Source: Peptoniphilus obesi ph1
Lineage (GTDB): Bacteria; Bacillota; Clostridia; Tissierellales; Peptoniphilaceae
NCBI RefSeq assembly: GCF_000311865.1
Contig: NZ_HE978580.1
Location: 607,980 to 671,979 of the forward strand
Direction: 5' to 3'
DNA: 64,000 nucleotides
A program made the position numbers and the translations under genes. Positions 1-8,222 of this stretch are shown one piece after another (positions within the stretch are counted from its first letter, which is position 1; each line of letters starts with the position of its first letter). The notes beneath the pieces are model-generated. The model searched no databases. It had not been told where the DNA came from and saw only the letters and a program-made list of their open reading frames with translations.

Positions 1-368
1 AGTAGGATGTGTTCTCTTGTTTGTGGCATTGGTCCGTCTGCTGCTGATACTACTAGGATTGCTCCGTCCATTTGTGCTGCTCCTGTGATCATGTTTTTTA
101 CATAGTCAGCGTGTCCTGGGCAGTCTACGTGTGCGTAGTGACGGTTTGGTGTTTCATATTCTACGTGTGATGTTGAGATTGTGATTCCTCTTTCTCTTTC
201 TTCTGGTGCTTTATCTATGTGTGCGTAGTCTATGAATTCTCCTCCACCGTATCTTTTGTTTAATACTAGTGTTATTGCTGCTGTTGTTGTTGTTTTACCG
301 TGGTCTACGTGACCGATTGTTCCTATGTTTACGTGTGGTTTATTTCTTTCAAATTTTTGCTTTGCCAT
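1..368 (-). CDS. tuf: Elongation factor Tu, N-terminal part (cut by window edge)
   Basis: GTPase that delivers aminoacyl-tRNA to the ribosome. The reverse strand reads from an ATG at 368 into [19 protein letters not shown], followed by the P-loop GHVDHGKT, the switch I segment with RGITIS, the DCPGH switch II motif and [15 protein letters not shown]. About 122 codons of a protein of about 396 residues are present; the rest lies beyond position 1. An AGGAGGAAATTC ribosome site precedes the start. The start of the protein is typical of Firmicutes EF-Tu and supports the assignment to a clostridial-type host. Confidence 0.97.
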   Translation of the reverse strand, partial: MAKQKFERNKPHVNIGTIGHVDHGKTTTTAAITLVLNKRYGGGEFIDYAHIDKAPEERERGITISTSHVEYETPNRHYAHVDCPGHADYVKNMITGAAQMDGAILVVSAADGPMPQTREHIL

Positions 369-482
369 GAATTTCCTCCTACAAATCTTTAAATTAACTA
401 CATGATACAATACTAACTGTATAAAATCAACATTTAGCTATCTTTATTACACATTAATTATACATCTTTTTAAAAATGATTT

Positions 483-1838
483 CTATATAGCTTCCTTTTC
501 TCCAATTGCATCTATTTTTTTATAGGCAAAATTTATTAAATTATGTCTACAATAAATATAATCTGCAATTTCTGATATAGGATAGGCTAACCAAACTGCA
601 TTTAGATTTCCTGTTTTTGACATTAAATAAGCAACTGGAAGCAGGGCAACGATTTGCCTAATTATCGAAGCATTTAAAGATAAAACTCCATTTCCAAGTC
701 CTTGAAAAACAGCTGATGCTACCAAATTATGACCTGCTACTAAATAAACAAGAGAAATCATTCTTAGTGCAACAACCCCTATCTCTAAAAGTTCATCCGA
801 TGCATTAAATATCTTCAATAATTCTTCTGGAAATACTTGCAAGGCAAAAAATCCTATCATCATTATTAAAGTCGCAAATTTAATCGAAAAGTCTATTGTT
901 TCTTTTGCCCTATCCTTATAGCCAGCTCCATAATTATAGGCAATAACTGGAACTACTACATTGTTTAGTGCAAAGATTGGTAAAAATATAAAAGACCTGA
1001 TTTTAAAATATGCCCCCAGCGCTGCAACAGCTGTAGATGAAAAACCTATCAAAATAAAATTCATAATATAAATTGTTAAAGATGTAACTGCTATTAGGAC
1101 GAAACTTGGAAATCCAACCCTATATATTTCTTTTATGATTGGGAAATTAGGTTTTAAGCTTGATATTTTAATATCATCATTAAACTTATATTGTAAAAAT
1201 ATACATAAAAAAGTAGCTATAGCTTGGGCAATAACTGTTGCAATAGCCGCACCCGCAACTCCAAGTTTTGGCATTCCAAAATATCCAAATATTAAAATAG
1301 GATCTAAAATCATATTTAAAATCATGCCACAAGATTGGGTTATCATTGTATAGTAAGTTTTCCCAACTGATTGGAAAATTTTTTCCAAGGTTAGTTGCAT
1401 AAAAGATCCAAAGGAAAAAATTGTCACTATCGATATGTACTGAACTCCATATTCAATTATTTGAGGATCATCGGTTTGTGTTTTTAAAAACAATCTTGGA
1501 AAAAATAATCCAAAAATTAAAAATAAACTGTAGTGAAAAATTCCAAGTAAGAGACCATTTTCTGCAGATTGATTGGCCTGTTCAAAATTCTTTTCTCCTA
1601 AAGACCTGGACAAAAGGGCATTTATACCAACAGCTGTACCAACAGCAAGTCCACTCATTAAATATTGAATTGGATAAGCAAGAGAGACTGCGGCAAAAGC
1701 ATCTTCTCCTATCTTCGATACAAAATACGAGTCAACAACATTATACAATGCTTGAACAAGCATTGATGCAATCATGGGTAAACTCATTCCTATGACAAGT
1801 GATTTTATGTTTTTTGTACCCATCTTGTTTTCTTTCAA
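483..1838 (-). CDS. MATE family multidrug/Na+ efflux transporter
   Basis: Integral membrane exporter with about 12 hydrophobic segments; the early GMSLPMIASMLVQALYNVVDSYFV stretch (shortened reading: LPMIASMLVQALYNVVDSYF) is the characteristic MATE first helix. Members usually move drugs or cationic compounds out in exchange for Na+ or H+; the substrate here cannot be read. I place the start at a TTG (1838) because a GGGGGG ribosome site lies 7 bases upstream and gives a 451-residue protein, the normal length. An upstream ATG at 1859 has no ribosome site. The gene lies alone on the reverse strand between tuf and the aconitase X pair. Confidence 0.9.
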   Translation of the reverse strand: MKENKMGTKNIKSLVIGMSLPMIASMLVQALYNVVDSYFVSKIGEDAFAAVSLAYPIQYLMSGLAVGTAVGINALLSRSLGEKNFEQANQSAENGLLLGIFHYSLFLIFGLFFPRLFLKTQTDDPQIIEYGVQYISIVTIFSFGSFMQLTLEKIFQSVGKTYYTMITQSCGMILNMILDPILIFGYFGMPKLGVAGAAIATVIAQAIATFLCIFLQYKFNDDIKISSLKPNFPIIKEIYRVGFPSFVLIAVTSLTIYIMNFILIGFSSTAVAALGAYFKIRSFIFLPIFALNNVVVPVIAYNYGAGYKDRAKETIDFSIKFATLIMMIGFFALQVFPEELLKIFNASDELLEIGVVALRMISLVYLVAGHNLVASAVFQGLGNGVLSLNASIIRQIVALLPVAYLMSKTGNLNAVWLAYPISEIADYIYCRHNLINFAYKKIDAIGEKEAI

Positions 1839-1914
1839 GTTAAAACCCCCCTCTTCCATAAAACTACTATAATACAGTAACTTGTGATAATCAATTAAAG
1901 AATAAAAGTACAAA

Positions 1915-1936
1915 GGCCCTAGAGTATTTTAGGGCC
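1915..1936 (-). terminator. Hairpin terminator after aconitase X genes
   Basis: GGCCCTA and TAGGGCC arms (1915-1921, 1930-1936) around an 8-base loop. On the reverse strand it is followed by a T-rich but not pure T tract, so termination efficiency is uncertain. Confidence 0.5.
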
Positions 1937-1970
1937 TAATGTCTAAAATTAATTATTATTTATTTTTAAA

Positions 1971-2375
1971 TTATAAAAGAGTTACTTCTTCTTTATCTGC
2001 ATCAACAATAATATGTTCTGCTTCTTTTATATCTTCATAAAATGATTTATCTAATTTATCTACCATGGGTATTTCAAAAAGTATGGCAGCTGTTACTAAA
2101 ACTGTATCAGGATTTTCAACTATCATAGCCTTTGGTTGATTATTGTTTTTCATAAGTTGGAATAATCCATCTGCTTGAACAACACTTGACCCTTTACCTC
2201 CAGGAAATACTAAAATCTTATTAGCAATTATTTTTCCCTCTAAATCATGACCTCTTTCTATAAACTTCCCAGTTTTAGGATCAATTAAATAAAACATAAT
2301 ATCATCTTTTGAAATTACAAATTCACCTTCTGCTCTACCTTCAGAAATTTTATGACATTTATAAACTTTACTCAT
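1971..2375 (-). CDS. Aconitase X swivel-domain subunit (DUF126, small subunit)
   Basis: 134-residue swivel subunit of a two-chain aconitase X dehydratase. The GGKGSS motif (about residues 59-64) carries the serine that the family uses in catalysis. Characterised relatives dehydrate cis-3-hydroxy-L-proline (bacteria) or phosphomevalonate (archaea); which substrate applies here cannot be told from sequence. The start codon overlaps the stop of the large subunit as TAATG (2373-2377), with GGGAGGG upstream, so the two chains are translationally coupled, as expected for subunits of one enzyme. Confidence 0.88.
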   Translation of the reverse strand: MSKVYKCHKISEGRAEGEFVISKDDIMFYLIDPKTGKFIERGHDLEGKIIANKILVFPGGKGSSVVQADGLFQLMKNNNQPKAMIVENPDTVLVTAAILFEIPMVDKLDKSFYEDIKEAEHIIVDADKEEVTLL

Positions 2376-3580
2376 TATTTGACCCTCCCTGTTACTGCTC
2401 CTTCAATGCAGGTATCTAAATCTCGAATTACAAAATCTATTCCTCTTCTCTTTGGATAATAAGCACACTTAGGCGATTCTGTAAGTCCAACTTTTCCTTT
2501 AATAAATTTCCAACATGGTTGATCTGGACAAGTTGATGGAACAATATGAGCTCCAAGACTTTCAAGTTTTTCATCAATTCCCATAAGTTCTGCCATTTCT
2601 TTTACATGAGATGAAGTTAGTATATACATTTCTTTTTCAAGTTTTCGTCCATTAATTTTATTATTTATGTAGATACATTCATTTATAGTAAAGTGAGGGC
2701 AACCAAACATAACAAAATCAATTTCCCTATCTCCTTCAAGAGATATTGTTTCTAAGATTTCATCAAAGTCTTCATTTGTAATAGTAACTTTTCTTTCAGG
2801 TTCTTTTCCTCCAAAAGCAGTTTCAATATCTTTTGCTTCAGGAGTAACCCCAACAATATGATACATATCATAAGCTCCAGATGTATTTAATTGAGCCCCT
2901 AAATTTCTAAAAGCTTCTGGACTTATATGTTTTGGAAGTCCAGTAAAAACTGGTATGCCATGTCCAATTTTCTTACCACACATGCCAAGCATATGGTAAC
3001 AATAATCATTTTTCATATCTGCTTTTACATCTACTAAAATATTTCCCTTCCTATTTTCATCGAATAATAAACCATATTCTGGAACATAACCTGTGATAGC
3101 TGCAAATAAAGCTGAGTTTGCTCCTTCTCTATTTGATCTTGCTCCCCATACTGCATTTACATAAGGAGTAGCACTTGATTCAGAAAAGGCAACAACTTCT
3201 CCAAAATTTGGAACGTTTGTATCTATGTAAGGCGTGCAATTGTAAGTTAAAATTGCTCCAAGTTTTTTATAAGCATTGTGAGTTCTTTCCATCATCTTAT
3301 AATCTTCATCACTTACTAAATTTCTTGATTTAAAATAATCTAAACACCAGCCTGGATTTACTGTAGGAGCAATTCTACATTTTGCACCCATATCAACCAT
3401 CTTTTCAGCAAGCCAAAGGTCTGCATCTTGATTAGAAAGTGCAACGTGGGCTCTAGTAATTGGCACCATTCTCTTTGCCCCGAATGATTCTCCAATAGCA
3501 ATTTGAATTTTTATTGCAAGTTGTGCCCCAGGACCATATTTCCCATCTAAAATATTTTGTTGATCTTGATTTAATTTCAT
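2375..3580 (-). CDS. Aconitase X catalytic (large) subunit, DUF521
   Basis: 401-residue catalytic chain of the aconitase X family. Conserved segments seen are YNCTPY with FSESSATPYVNAVWGARSNR (about residues 113-152), FGCPHFTINE, and STCPDQPCW near the C terminus, which supply the cysteines expected to bind the Fe-S cluster. Full family length. AGGAAGGTG precedes the ATG. Co-transcribed with the swivel subunit. In bacteria the fused or split enzyme commonly converts cis-3-hydroxyproline to pyrroline-2-carboxylate, which would suit a collagen/peptide-degrading anaerobe, but no proline racemase or reductase is adjacent, so the substrate remains open. Confidence 0.88.
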   Translation of the reverse strand: MKLNQDQQNILDGKYGPGAQLAIKIQIAIGESFGAKRMVPITRAHVALSNQDADLWLAEKMVDMGAKCRIAPTVNPGWCLDYFKSRNLVSDEDYKMMERTHNAYKKLGAILTYNCTPYIDTNVPNFGEVVAFSESSATPYVNAVWGARSNREGANSALFAAITGYVPEYGLLFDENRKGNILVDVKADMKNDYCYHMLGMCGKKIGHGIPVFTGLPKHISPEAFRNLGAQLNTSGAYDMYHIVGVTPEAKDIETAFGGKEPERKVTITNEDFDEILETISLEGDREIDFVMFGCPHFTINECIYINNKINGRKLEKEMYILTSSHVKEMAELMGIDEKLESLGAHIVPSTCPDQPCWKFIKGKVGLTESPKCAYYPKRRGIDFVIRDLDTCIEGAVTGRVK

Positions 3581-3709
3581 AATAACACCTTCCTAAAAAA
3601 CTTTGACTAAAGTATCCCTACTAGCTTTAATATTTATTTACCCAAAATTAAACATTAAAGTAGTATTGAATTAAAGTATTAAGTATTTTTTATCATAAAT
3701 AAAATAATC

Positions 3710-3738
3710 TTGAGCAATAAACTTTAATCTGCTATACT
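3710..3738 (+). promoter_or_regulatory. Promoter of tRNA-Thr
   Basis: TTGAGC (3710-3715) and TATACT (3733-3738) separated by exactly 17 bases; transcription would begin near 3745, 18 bases before the tRNA. Confidence 0.7.
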
Positions 3739-3762
3739 TAGATAGATTTAGATACAAAATTT

Positions 3763-3838
3763 GCTGACGTAGCTCAGTAGGTAGAGCACTACATTGGTAA
3801 TGTAGAGGTCACGGGTTCAATTCCCGTCGTTAGCTCCA
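3763..3838 (+). tRNA. tRNA-Thr (anticodon GGT)
   Basis: A complete cloverleaf: acceptor GCTGACG/CGTTAGC (one G-T pair), D arm with AGCTCAGTAGGTAGAGC, anticodon arm CTACA-TTGGTAA-TGTAG giving GGT, T arm with GGTTCAATTC, discriminator T and an encoded CCA (3836-3838). It reads ACC and ACT threonine codons. It has its own promoter and terminator and stands alone. Confidence 0.96.
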
Positions 3839-3841
3839 TTT

Positions 3842-3880
3842 AAAAACAGCTAGGTAAAATAACCTGGCTGTTTTTTATTT
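3842..3880 (+). terminator. Terminator of tRNA-Thr
   Basis: AACAGCTAGGT (3845-3855) pairs with ACCTGGCTGTT (3862-3872), one wobble, followed by a T-rich tail. Confidence 0.85.
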
Positions 3881-3942
3881 TTAATCTTGTAATTGATGTT
3901 TATTATTGTTGGGTATAAATATTAAACAAAGGAGGAAATTTT

Positions 3943-5907
3943 ATGAAAAATAAATTATTTTTTACTGTATTTTTATCTTTTCTTCTGCTTTTTTCACTTC
4001 CAGTAGATGCAAGTAGTCAAACTGATGCAGAGGTTATAAGACTTAAGAAAATATTTGATATCGGCGATGAGTTTGATAATTTTGATGTATCAAAATCTAG
4101 TAATCCAGATAATTTTAAATCTATATCATATGAATGGTCTAACAAGGACTCTGATATTTTAGTCACAACTGATGATAAGGGCAATATTTTTACATTTAGC
4201 AAATATACATACACGGATAGTAAGGGACCTGCCATTCTTAAAAACAAGGAAGATATTATAAAAGTTTGTAATGATTTTTTAGATAAGATAGATCCTAATT
4301 TATCTAAAAAATATGAACTTGCTAGTATTAGAATCAACTTTAAAGAATCCGTTGCTTTCCTTTCTTTCGATAGGACAGTAAATGGTTTGGAAGTAATAAA
4401 TGATAATATTAACATGCAAGTTGACCTAGCAAATAAGAGTGTCTACCAATTTACTAGGACTTACTCCAGCGAAATTTTTAAAGATAATCTATTTCCAAAT
4501 CCTAAGGAAGTAAAATCTAAAGAAGATGCTCTTAAAAAAATCAACAAGGAAAGACCTTTTTATTTAAGCTATTTAGTAGTAGATAAGGATAAAGAAAAAG
4601 AAGTTATCCCTGTTTATAGTCAATTGAATGACTTCTTTGCTTTAGATGGAATAAAGCTTAATTTTATTGATAGTCTAGACAATTATGGTGATTATAAAGA
4701 AGAAGAAGCTAAGGACTATGCAGGAGCAGAAGTTGAAAAAGCTCTGAGCCCTGTTGAAGAAAAAGAAATTGGTAAAATAAAGGGCGTAAAATCTTTAGAT
4801 GATGCAAAAAAATTTATAAGTAAAAACTTTGATATTAAAGGATGCAAGATAGTAGAAGAATCTTTATCTAAAAATTATAAAGATGATTATGCTTATTTTA
4901 TAACTTATGAATCTGATGATTATTCTAAGCGTTTTATATTAGATGCAAAAGATTTAAATCTTTTATCCTATTCTTACTTTAGATATTCTGATGATAAAAA
5001 ATCTGATTTAAAAACTGATGATGCTATTGCTATTGCAAAAAATTTTATAGAAAAATTTAATAAAAATAAGGACATAGATTTAGAAAATCCTTTCATCGAA
5101 AAATCAGACTATGCAACTGACATTAGATTTTACTTAAAGAAAAACGATCACTATGTTTACAATAATTATCTTAATATCACAATTTCAAATTCAGATAAGA
5201 TAGTTACTTCTTATGGTTTAAATGTGGATGATATAAAGTTTGAAAAGATGTCCAAAGACTTGATAGATAAAAATAAGGCAAATGAAATTGTTAAAGAAAA
5301 TTTAAAACTTGTTTATGCTTATGTTAAAGATGAGGTTAAACTTCTTTACCTATTTGATGACAATGATGATCTAAAAATAAATGCTAAAGATGGCAACTTA
5401 ATTAATGACCAAGGCAAGACTTTTATCAACAAAGATATATCTTATAAAAATATAGATGATTCCAAGTATAAGGATGAAATTTTGTATTTAACTTCTCTTG
5501 ATATAGGTCTTCCAGGAGATAAGGATTTAAAAGAAAAAATTAGTGTTGTTGATTATATCTATTTACTAAACTGCCTATCAAATCCTGTCCCTTATGATAA
5601 GGATGGCTTAAAAGATTCTATTAATTATTATGAATTTGAAGATTTAAATAAGGAAAAAGTGGATAATAATCTATTAAGAGCAGATGCTGTTAAGTGGCTT
5701 ATGAATCAAAATTCTTATAGAAATTTAAAAGATGTCAAAGATGTTTTTGATTCTTCTGTATTTAAAGATTCATCTAGTATTCCAAAAGAATACAAGGCTT
5801 ACTACTATATAGCAAAAGGACTTGCTATATATGATTATGACAAGGCATCTCCTAAAGAAAATGTATCAATTGAAGAAGCGCTACATTTTATATATAAATC
5901 CTTATAA
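3943..5907 (+). CDS. Secreted PepSY/YcdB-type protein with degenerate SLH-like C terminus
   Basis: 654-residue exported protein. The first 23 or so residues form a signal peptide (MKNKLFFTVF, hydrophobic core, PVDA). The body holds repeated PepSY/YcdB-YcdC-type segments, in which short helices such as SKEDALKKI or KTDDAIAIAKNFIEKF precede a beta stretch. The last 65 residues (RADAVKWLMN onward, ending SIEEALHFIYKSL) resemble a worn SLH repeat, so cell-wall attachment is possible. PepSY repeats are often associated with inhibition or folding of secreted proteases; no protease is adjacent. An AAAGGAGG site precedes the ATG. Function of this family is not established. Confidence 0.75.
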   Translation: MKNKLFFTVFLSFLLLFSLPVDASSQTDAEVIRLKKIFDIGDEFDNFDVSKSSNPDNFKSISYEWSNKDSDILVTTDDKGNIFTFSKYTYTDSKGPAILKNKEDIIKVCNDFLDKIDPNLSKKYELASIRINFKESVAFLSFDRTVNGLEVINDNINMQVDLANKSVYQFTRTYSSEIFKDNLFPNPKEVKSKEDALKKINKERPFYLSYLVVDKDKEKEVIPVYSQLNDFFALDGIKLNFIDSLDNYGDYKEEEAKDYAGAEVEKALSPVEEKEIGKIKGVKSLDDAKKFISKNFDIKGCKIVEESLSKNYKDDYAYFITYESDDYSKRFILDAKDLNLLSYSYFRYSDDKKSDLKTDDAIAIAKNFIEKFNKNKDIDLENPFIEKSDYATDIRFYLKKNDHYVYNNYLNITISNSDKIVTSYGLNVDDIKFEKMSKDLIDKNKANEIVKENLKLVYAYVKDEVKLLYLFDDNDDLKINAKDGNLINDQGKTFINKDISYKNIDDSKYKDEILYLTSLDIGLPGDKDLKEKISVVDYIYLLNCLSNPVPYDKDGLKDSINYYEFEDLNKEKVDNNLLRADAVKWLMNQNSYRNLKDVKDVFDSSVFKDSSSIPKEYKAYYYIAKGLAIYDYDKASPKENVSIEEALHFIYKSL

Positions 5908-5984
5908 ATTTAAAATAAAAAAGACAGGTTAAAGGCTTATTTAATTTGGGATTTTAGAAAACTGATTTAGGGGGTCTTTAAGTG

Positions 5985-6020
5985 AAAAAGCCTATGAGTT
6001 TAAATTCATAGGCTTTTTTA
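5985..6020 (+). terminator. Hairpin terminator
   Basis: AAAAAGCCTATGA and TCATAGGCTTTTTT arms with a short AT loop and T tail. It can end transcripts coming from the PepSY gene before the macro-domain cassette. Confidence 0.75.
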
Positions 6021-6176
6021 TTTGGGAGTATTGTTGATATTGGGAATATTTTTAAGTTATAGATACACGCACCTTGGTCTAATTGTGAATGCCAAAAGGG
6101 AGCTTAAATGTCTACTATATTGTCTAGGCACATCAAAAATTCACACACTTTGATAAAATATAGAAAGGAGTTACTA

Positions 6177-7160
6177 ATGCCATTTGAAATAGTGAGAAAC
6201 AACATAGTAAATATAGAAGTGGATGCAATTGTAAATACGGCAAACCCTAAGCCTATAGTAGGTGGTGGAGTAGATAGTGAGATTCACAAAGGTGCAGGGT
6301 CGGAGCTTCTCATTGCAAGAAAGAAAATCGGCGACATACCCTTTGGCAAAGCCTTTATTACGTCTGCATATAATTTAAAGGCAAAATATGTAATCCATAC
6401 TTCAACTCCATCCTGGAAAGGCGGATATAAAGGGGAAGGAGAAATACTTTCAGCCTGCATTAAAAACTCTTTAAACTTGGCAAAAGAAAAGGGCTGCGAC
6501 TCCATAGCCATGCCTTTAATCGGAACAGGAAGCTGTGGTTATCCAAATGACTTGGTGCTTAAAATTGTCATTAAAGAAGTGAGCGAATTTTTATTAAAAA
6601 ACGAAATGCACATCTACCTTGCAGTCTTTTCAAAAGACGCCTTTTCATTGTCAAAAAAACTCTTTCAGTCGGTAAAAGAATATATTTCAGAAAACTACGT
6701 GGAAGAAAAAATAAATGAAGAATACATAGGCTCATTTTATAGAAAATATAATTTTGAGGCTGACAAGATGGCACCCCTTATACAAGATAGTGAAAGTATA
6801 GAGGACATTTTAAAAAATTTGGACGAAGGATTCTCTAAAACCTTATTAAGACTCATAGACAAGTCCGGCAAGACGGATCCTGAAGTTTATAAAAAGGCAA
6901 ATATTGACAGAAAGCTTTTTTCCAAAATCAAAAACAATCCCGACTATCGCCCCTCAAAGACCACAGCAATAGCCTTTGCCTTGGCATTGGAACTGAATAA
7001 GGATGGGATGGAAGATTTAATAGGAAAAGCAGGCTATGCCCTCACAAGAAGTAGCAAGTTTGACGTAATAATTGAGTATTTTATTGAAAGAAAAAATTAC
7101 AACATCTTTGAAATAAATGAAACCTTATTTGCCTTTGACCAACCTTTAATTGGAGGATAA
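6177..7160 (+). CDS. Macro-domain protein with C-terminal HTH-like region
   Basis: 327 residues. Residues 1-155 form a macro domain: VDAIVNTANPKPIVGGGVD (ADP-ribose loop with N and the GGGV turn), then PLIGTGSCGYP as the second phosphate loop. Macro domains bind or remove ADP-ribose. Residues 210-327 are a separate helical region whose FSKIKNNPDYRPSKTTAIAF segment looks like an XRE-type helix-turn-helix. I start at ATG 6177 because AAAGGAG sits 6 bases upstream; an in-frame ATG at 6108 has none. It is followed 71 bases later by a VWA protein. Third codon positions are visibly richer in G and C than in neighbours, which suggests transfer. The target is unknown. Confidence 0.8.
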   Translation: MPFEIVRNNIVNIEVDAIVNTANPKPIVGGGVDSEIHKGAGSELLIARKKIGDIPFGKAFITSAYNLKAKYVIHTSTPSWKGGYKGEGEILSACIKNSLNLAKEKGCDSIAMPLIGTGSCGYPNDLVLKIVIKEVSEFLLKNEMHIYLAVFSKDAFSLSKKLFQSVKEYISENYVEEKINEEYIGSFYRKYNFEADKMAPLIQDSESIEDILKNLDEGFSKTLLRLIDKSGKTDPEVYKKANIDRKLFSKIKNNPDYRPSKTTAIAFALALELNKDGMEDLIGKAGYALTRSSKFDVIIEYFIERKNYNIFEINETLFAFDQPLIGG

Positions 7161-7231
7161 ACGTCGCCTTGGAAGTGACCTAAATGTCTTCTTGTTTTTT
7201 TACAATATAGTAAAAGAAAGAGGGGATAAAA

Positions 7232-7882
7232 ATGATAGAACTTGTATTTATATTAGATAAGAGTGGCTCAATGGAAGGCTTGGAAAAGGACACAATAGGT
7301 GGATTTAACTCCATGATCAAAAGGCAAAAAAAAGAAGCAGGAGAAGCCTATGTCTCCACAATATTATTTAACGAAGAAAGTAAAGTGATACACGACAGAG
7401 TGTCCATAAAAGACCTACCAAAGCTAACAGAGGAAGAATACTATGTAGAAGGCTGCACCGCACTACTTGATGCAGTGGGAAGAGCCATAAAACACATAGG
7501 AAACATTCACAAGTATGCTCGCAAAGAAGATGTGCCAGATAAGACATTATTTGTAATCACCACAGACGGTATGGAAAATGCCAGCAGAAGGTACGGTTAC
7601 AGAGAAGTAAAAAGACTAATCACCAAGCAAAGAGAGAAATATGGCTGGGAATTTATCTTCTTAGGCGCAAACATAGACGCAGAAGGAGAGGGAGAAAAAT
7701 TTGGCATAAGAAAAGAAATGGCGGTAAACTATCACAGCGACGAAAAAGGCACAGAACTAAACTACAGAGTCATAGGCGATGCCATAAGCTATGTAAGAAG
7801 AAACAAAGGAAGAGTTGACAAACACTGGAAGGACGAAATCATAGAAGACTACGAAAATAGAAATGGCAAAAGACAAAAATAA
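7232..7882 (+). CDS. VWA-domain protein (MIDAS intact)
   Basis: 216 residues, almost entirely one von Willebrand A domain and no signal peptide, so cytoplasmic. The metal-binding site is complete: DKSGSM near residue 9, the threonine in GCTALLDA, and TTDGMENAS. Similar small VWA proteins (TerY/TerF-like) accompany stress or tellurite-resistance-type systems, often near macro domains. AGAGGGGATAAAA precedes the ATG. It shares the atypical codon use of the macro gene before it and is probably one transcript with it. Likely a Mg-dependent protein-protein docking partner for the macro protein; that partnership is inference from position. Confidence 0.85.
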   Translation: MIELVFILDKSGSMEGLEKDTIGGFNSMIKRQKKEAGEAYVSTILFNEESKVIHDRVSIKDLPKLTEEEYYVEGCTALLDAVGRAIKHIGNIHKYARKEDVPDKTLFVITTDGMENASRRYGYREVKRLITKQREKYGWEFIFLGANIDAEGEGEKFGIRKEMAVNYHSDEKGTELNYRVIGDAISYVRRNKGRVDKHWKDEIIEDYENRNGKRQK

Positions 7883-7913
7883 TTAAAGACCTGTTCTGTT
7901 ATTGGGAAACTTG

Positions 7914-7961
7914 TTAAAGGGGATAGACGCAAGTCTAAATACTTGTGTCTATCCCCTTTAA
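7914..7961. repeat. Long inverted repeat after the VWA gene
   Basis: Arms of 21 bases (7914-7934 and 7941-7961) match at 20 positions around a 6-base CTAAAT loop; the core is GGGGATAGACGCAAGT. It is stronger and more GC-rich than other hairpins here and lacks a T tract on either strand, so it is not a standard terminator. It may be an end structure of the cassette or an RNA-stabilising hairpin. Confidence 0.8.
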
Positions 7962-8016
7962 TATAAAATAGAACTTTAAATAAGGCTTAATATACTTCCT
8001 TTTAGTCCTAAATTAG

Positions 8017-8202
8017 TATCTATCTAAGCTTTTACCTTCCCCAGCAAGGATTATAACTTACATAAGTCTTCTTATAATTAAAGACTTGATAATAAAATAC
8101 TATGACGCCAATTACTCTATAAATAAGGACAAAATTTTTTATAAAGTTTTTAATGAAGATATTAAAAAATCCTGTGACACAATACTTAATATCCTAAAAT
8201 AA
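8017..8202 (+). pseudogene. 3' remnant of an unidentified gene
   Basis: An open frame without a start codon ends at TAA 8200-8202. Its last 40 codons read IKDLIIKYYDANYSINKDKI, then FYKVFNEDIKKSCDTILNIL and K, which has protein-like composition typical of this genome. An in-frame TAG at 8014-8016 closes the frame upstream. It may be the tail of a gene truncated by the neighbouring insertion. The family could not be recognised. Confidence 0.35.
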
Positions 8203-8222
8203 AAACCCATAACCTGTCCTTT

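Noticed and set aside
6072-7189. CCTTGG and TAAATGTCT motifs upstream of both macro and VWA genes as a shared operator
   Set aside because: Spacing differs (27 against 8 bases) and the matches are short enough to be chance.
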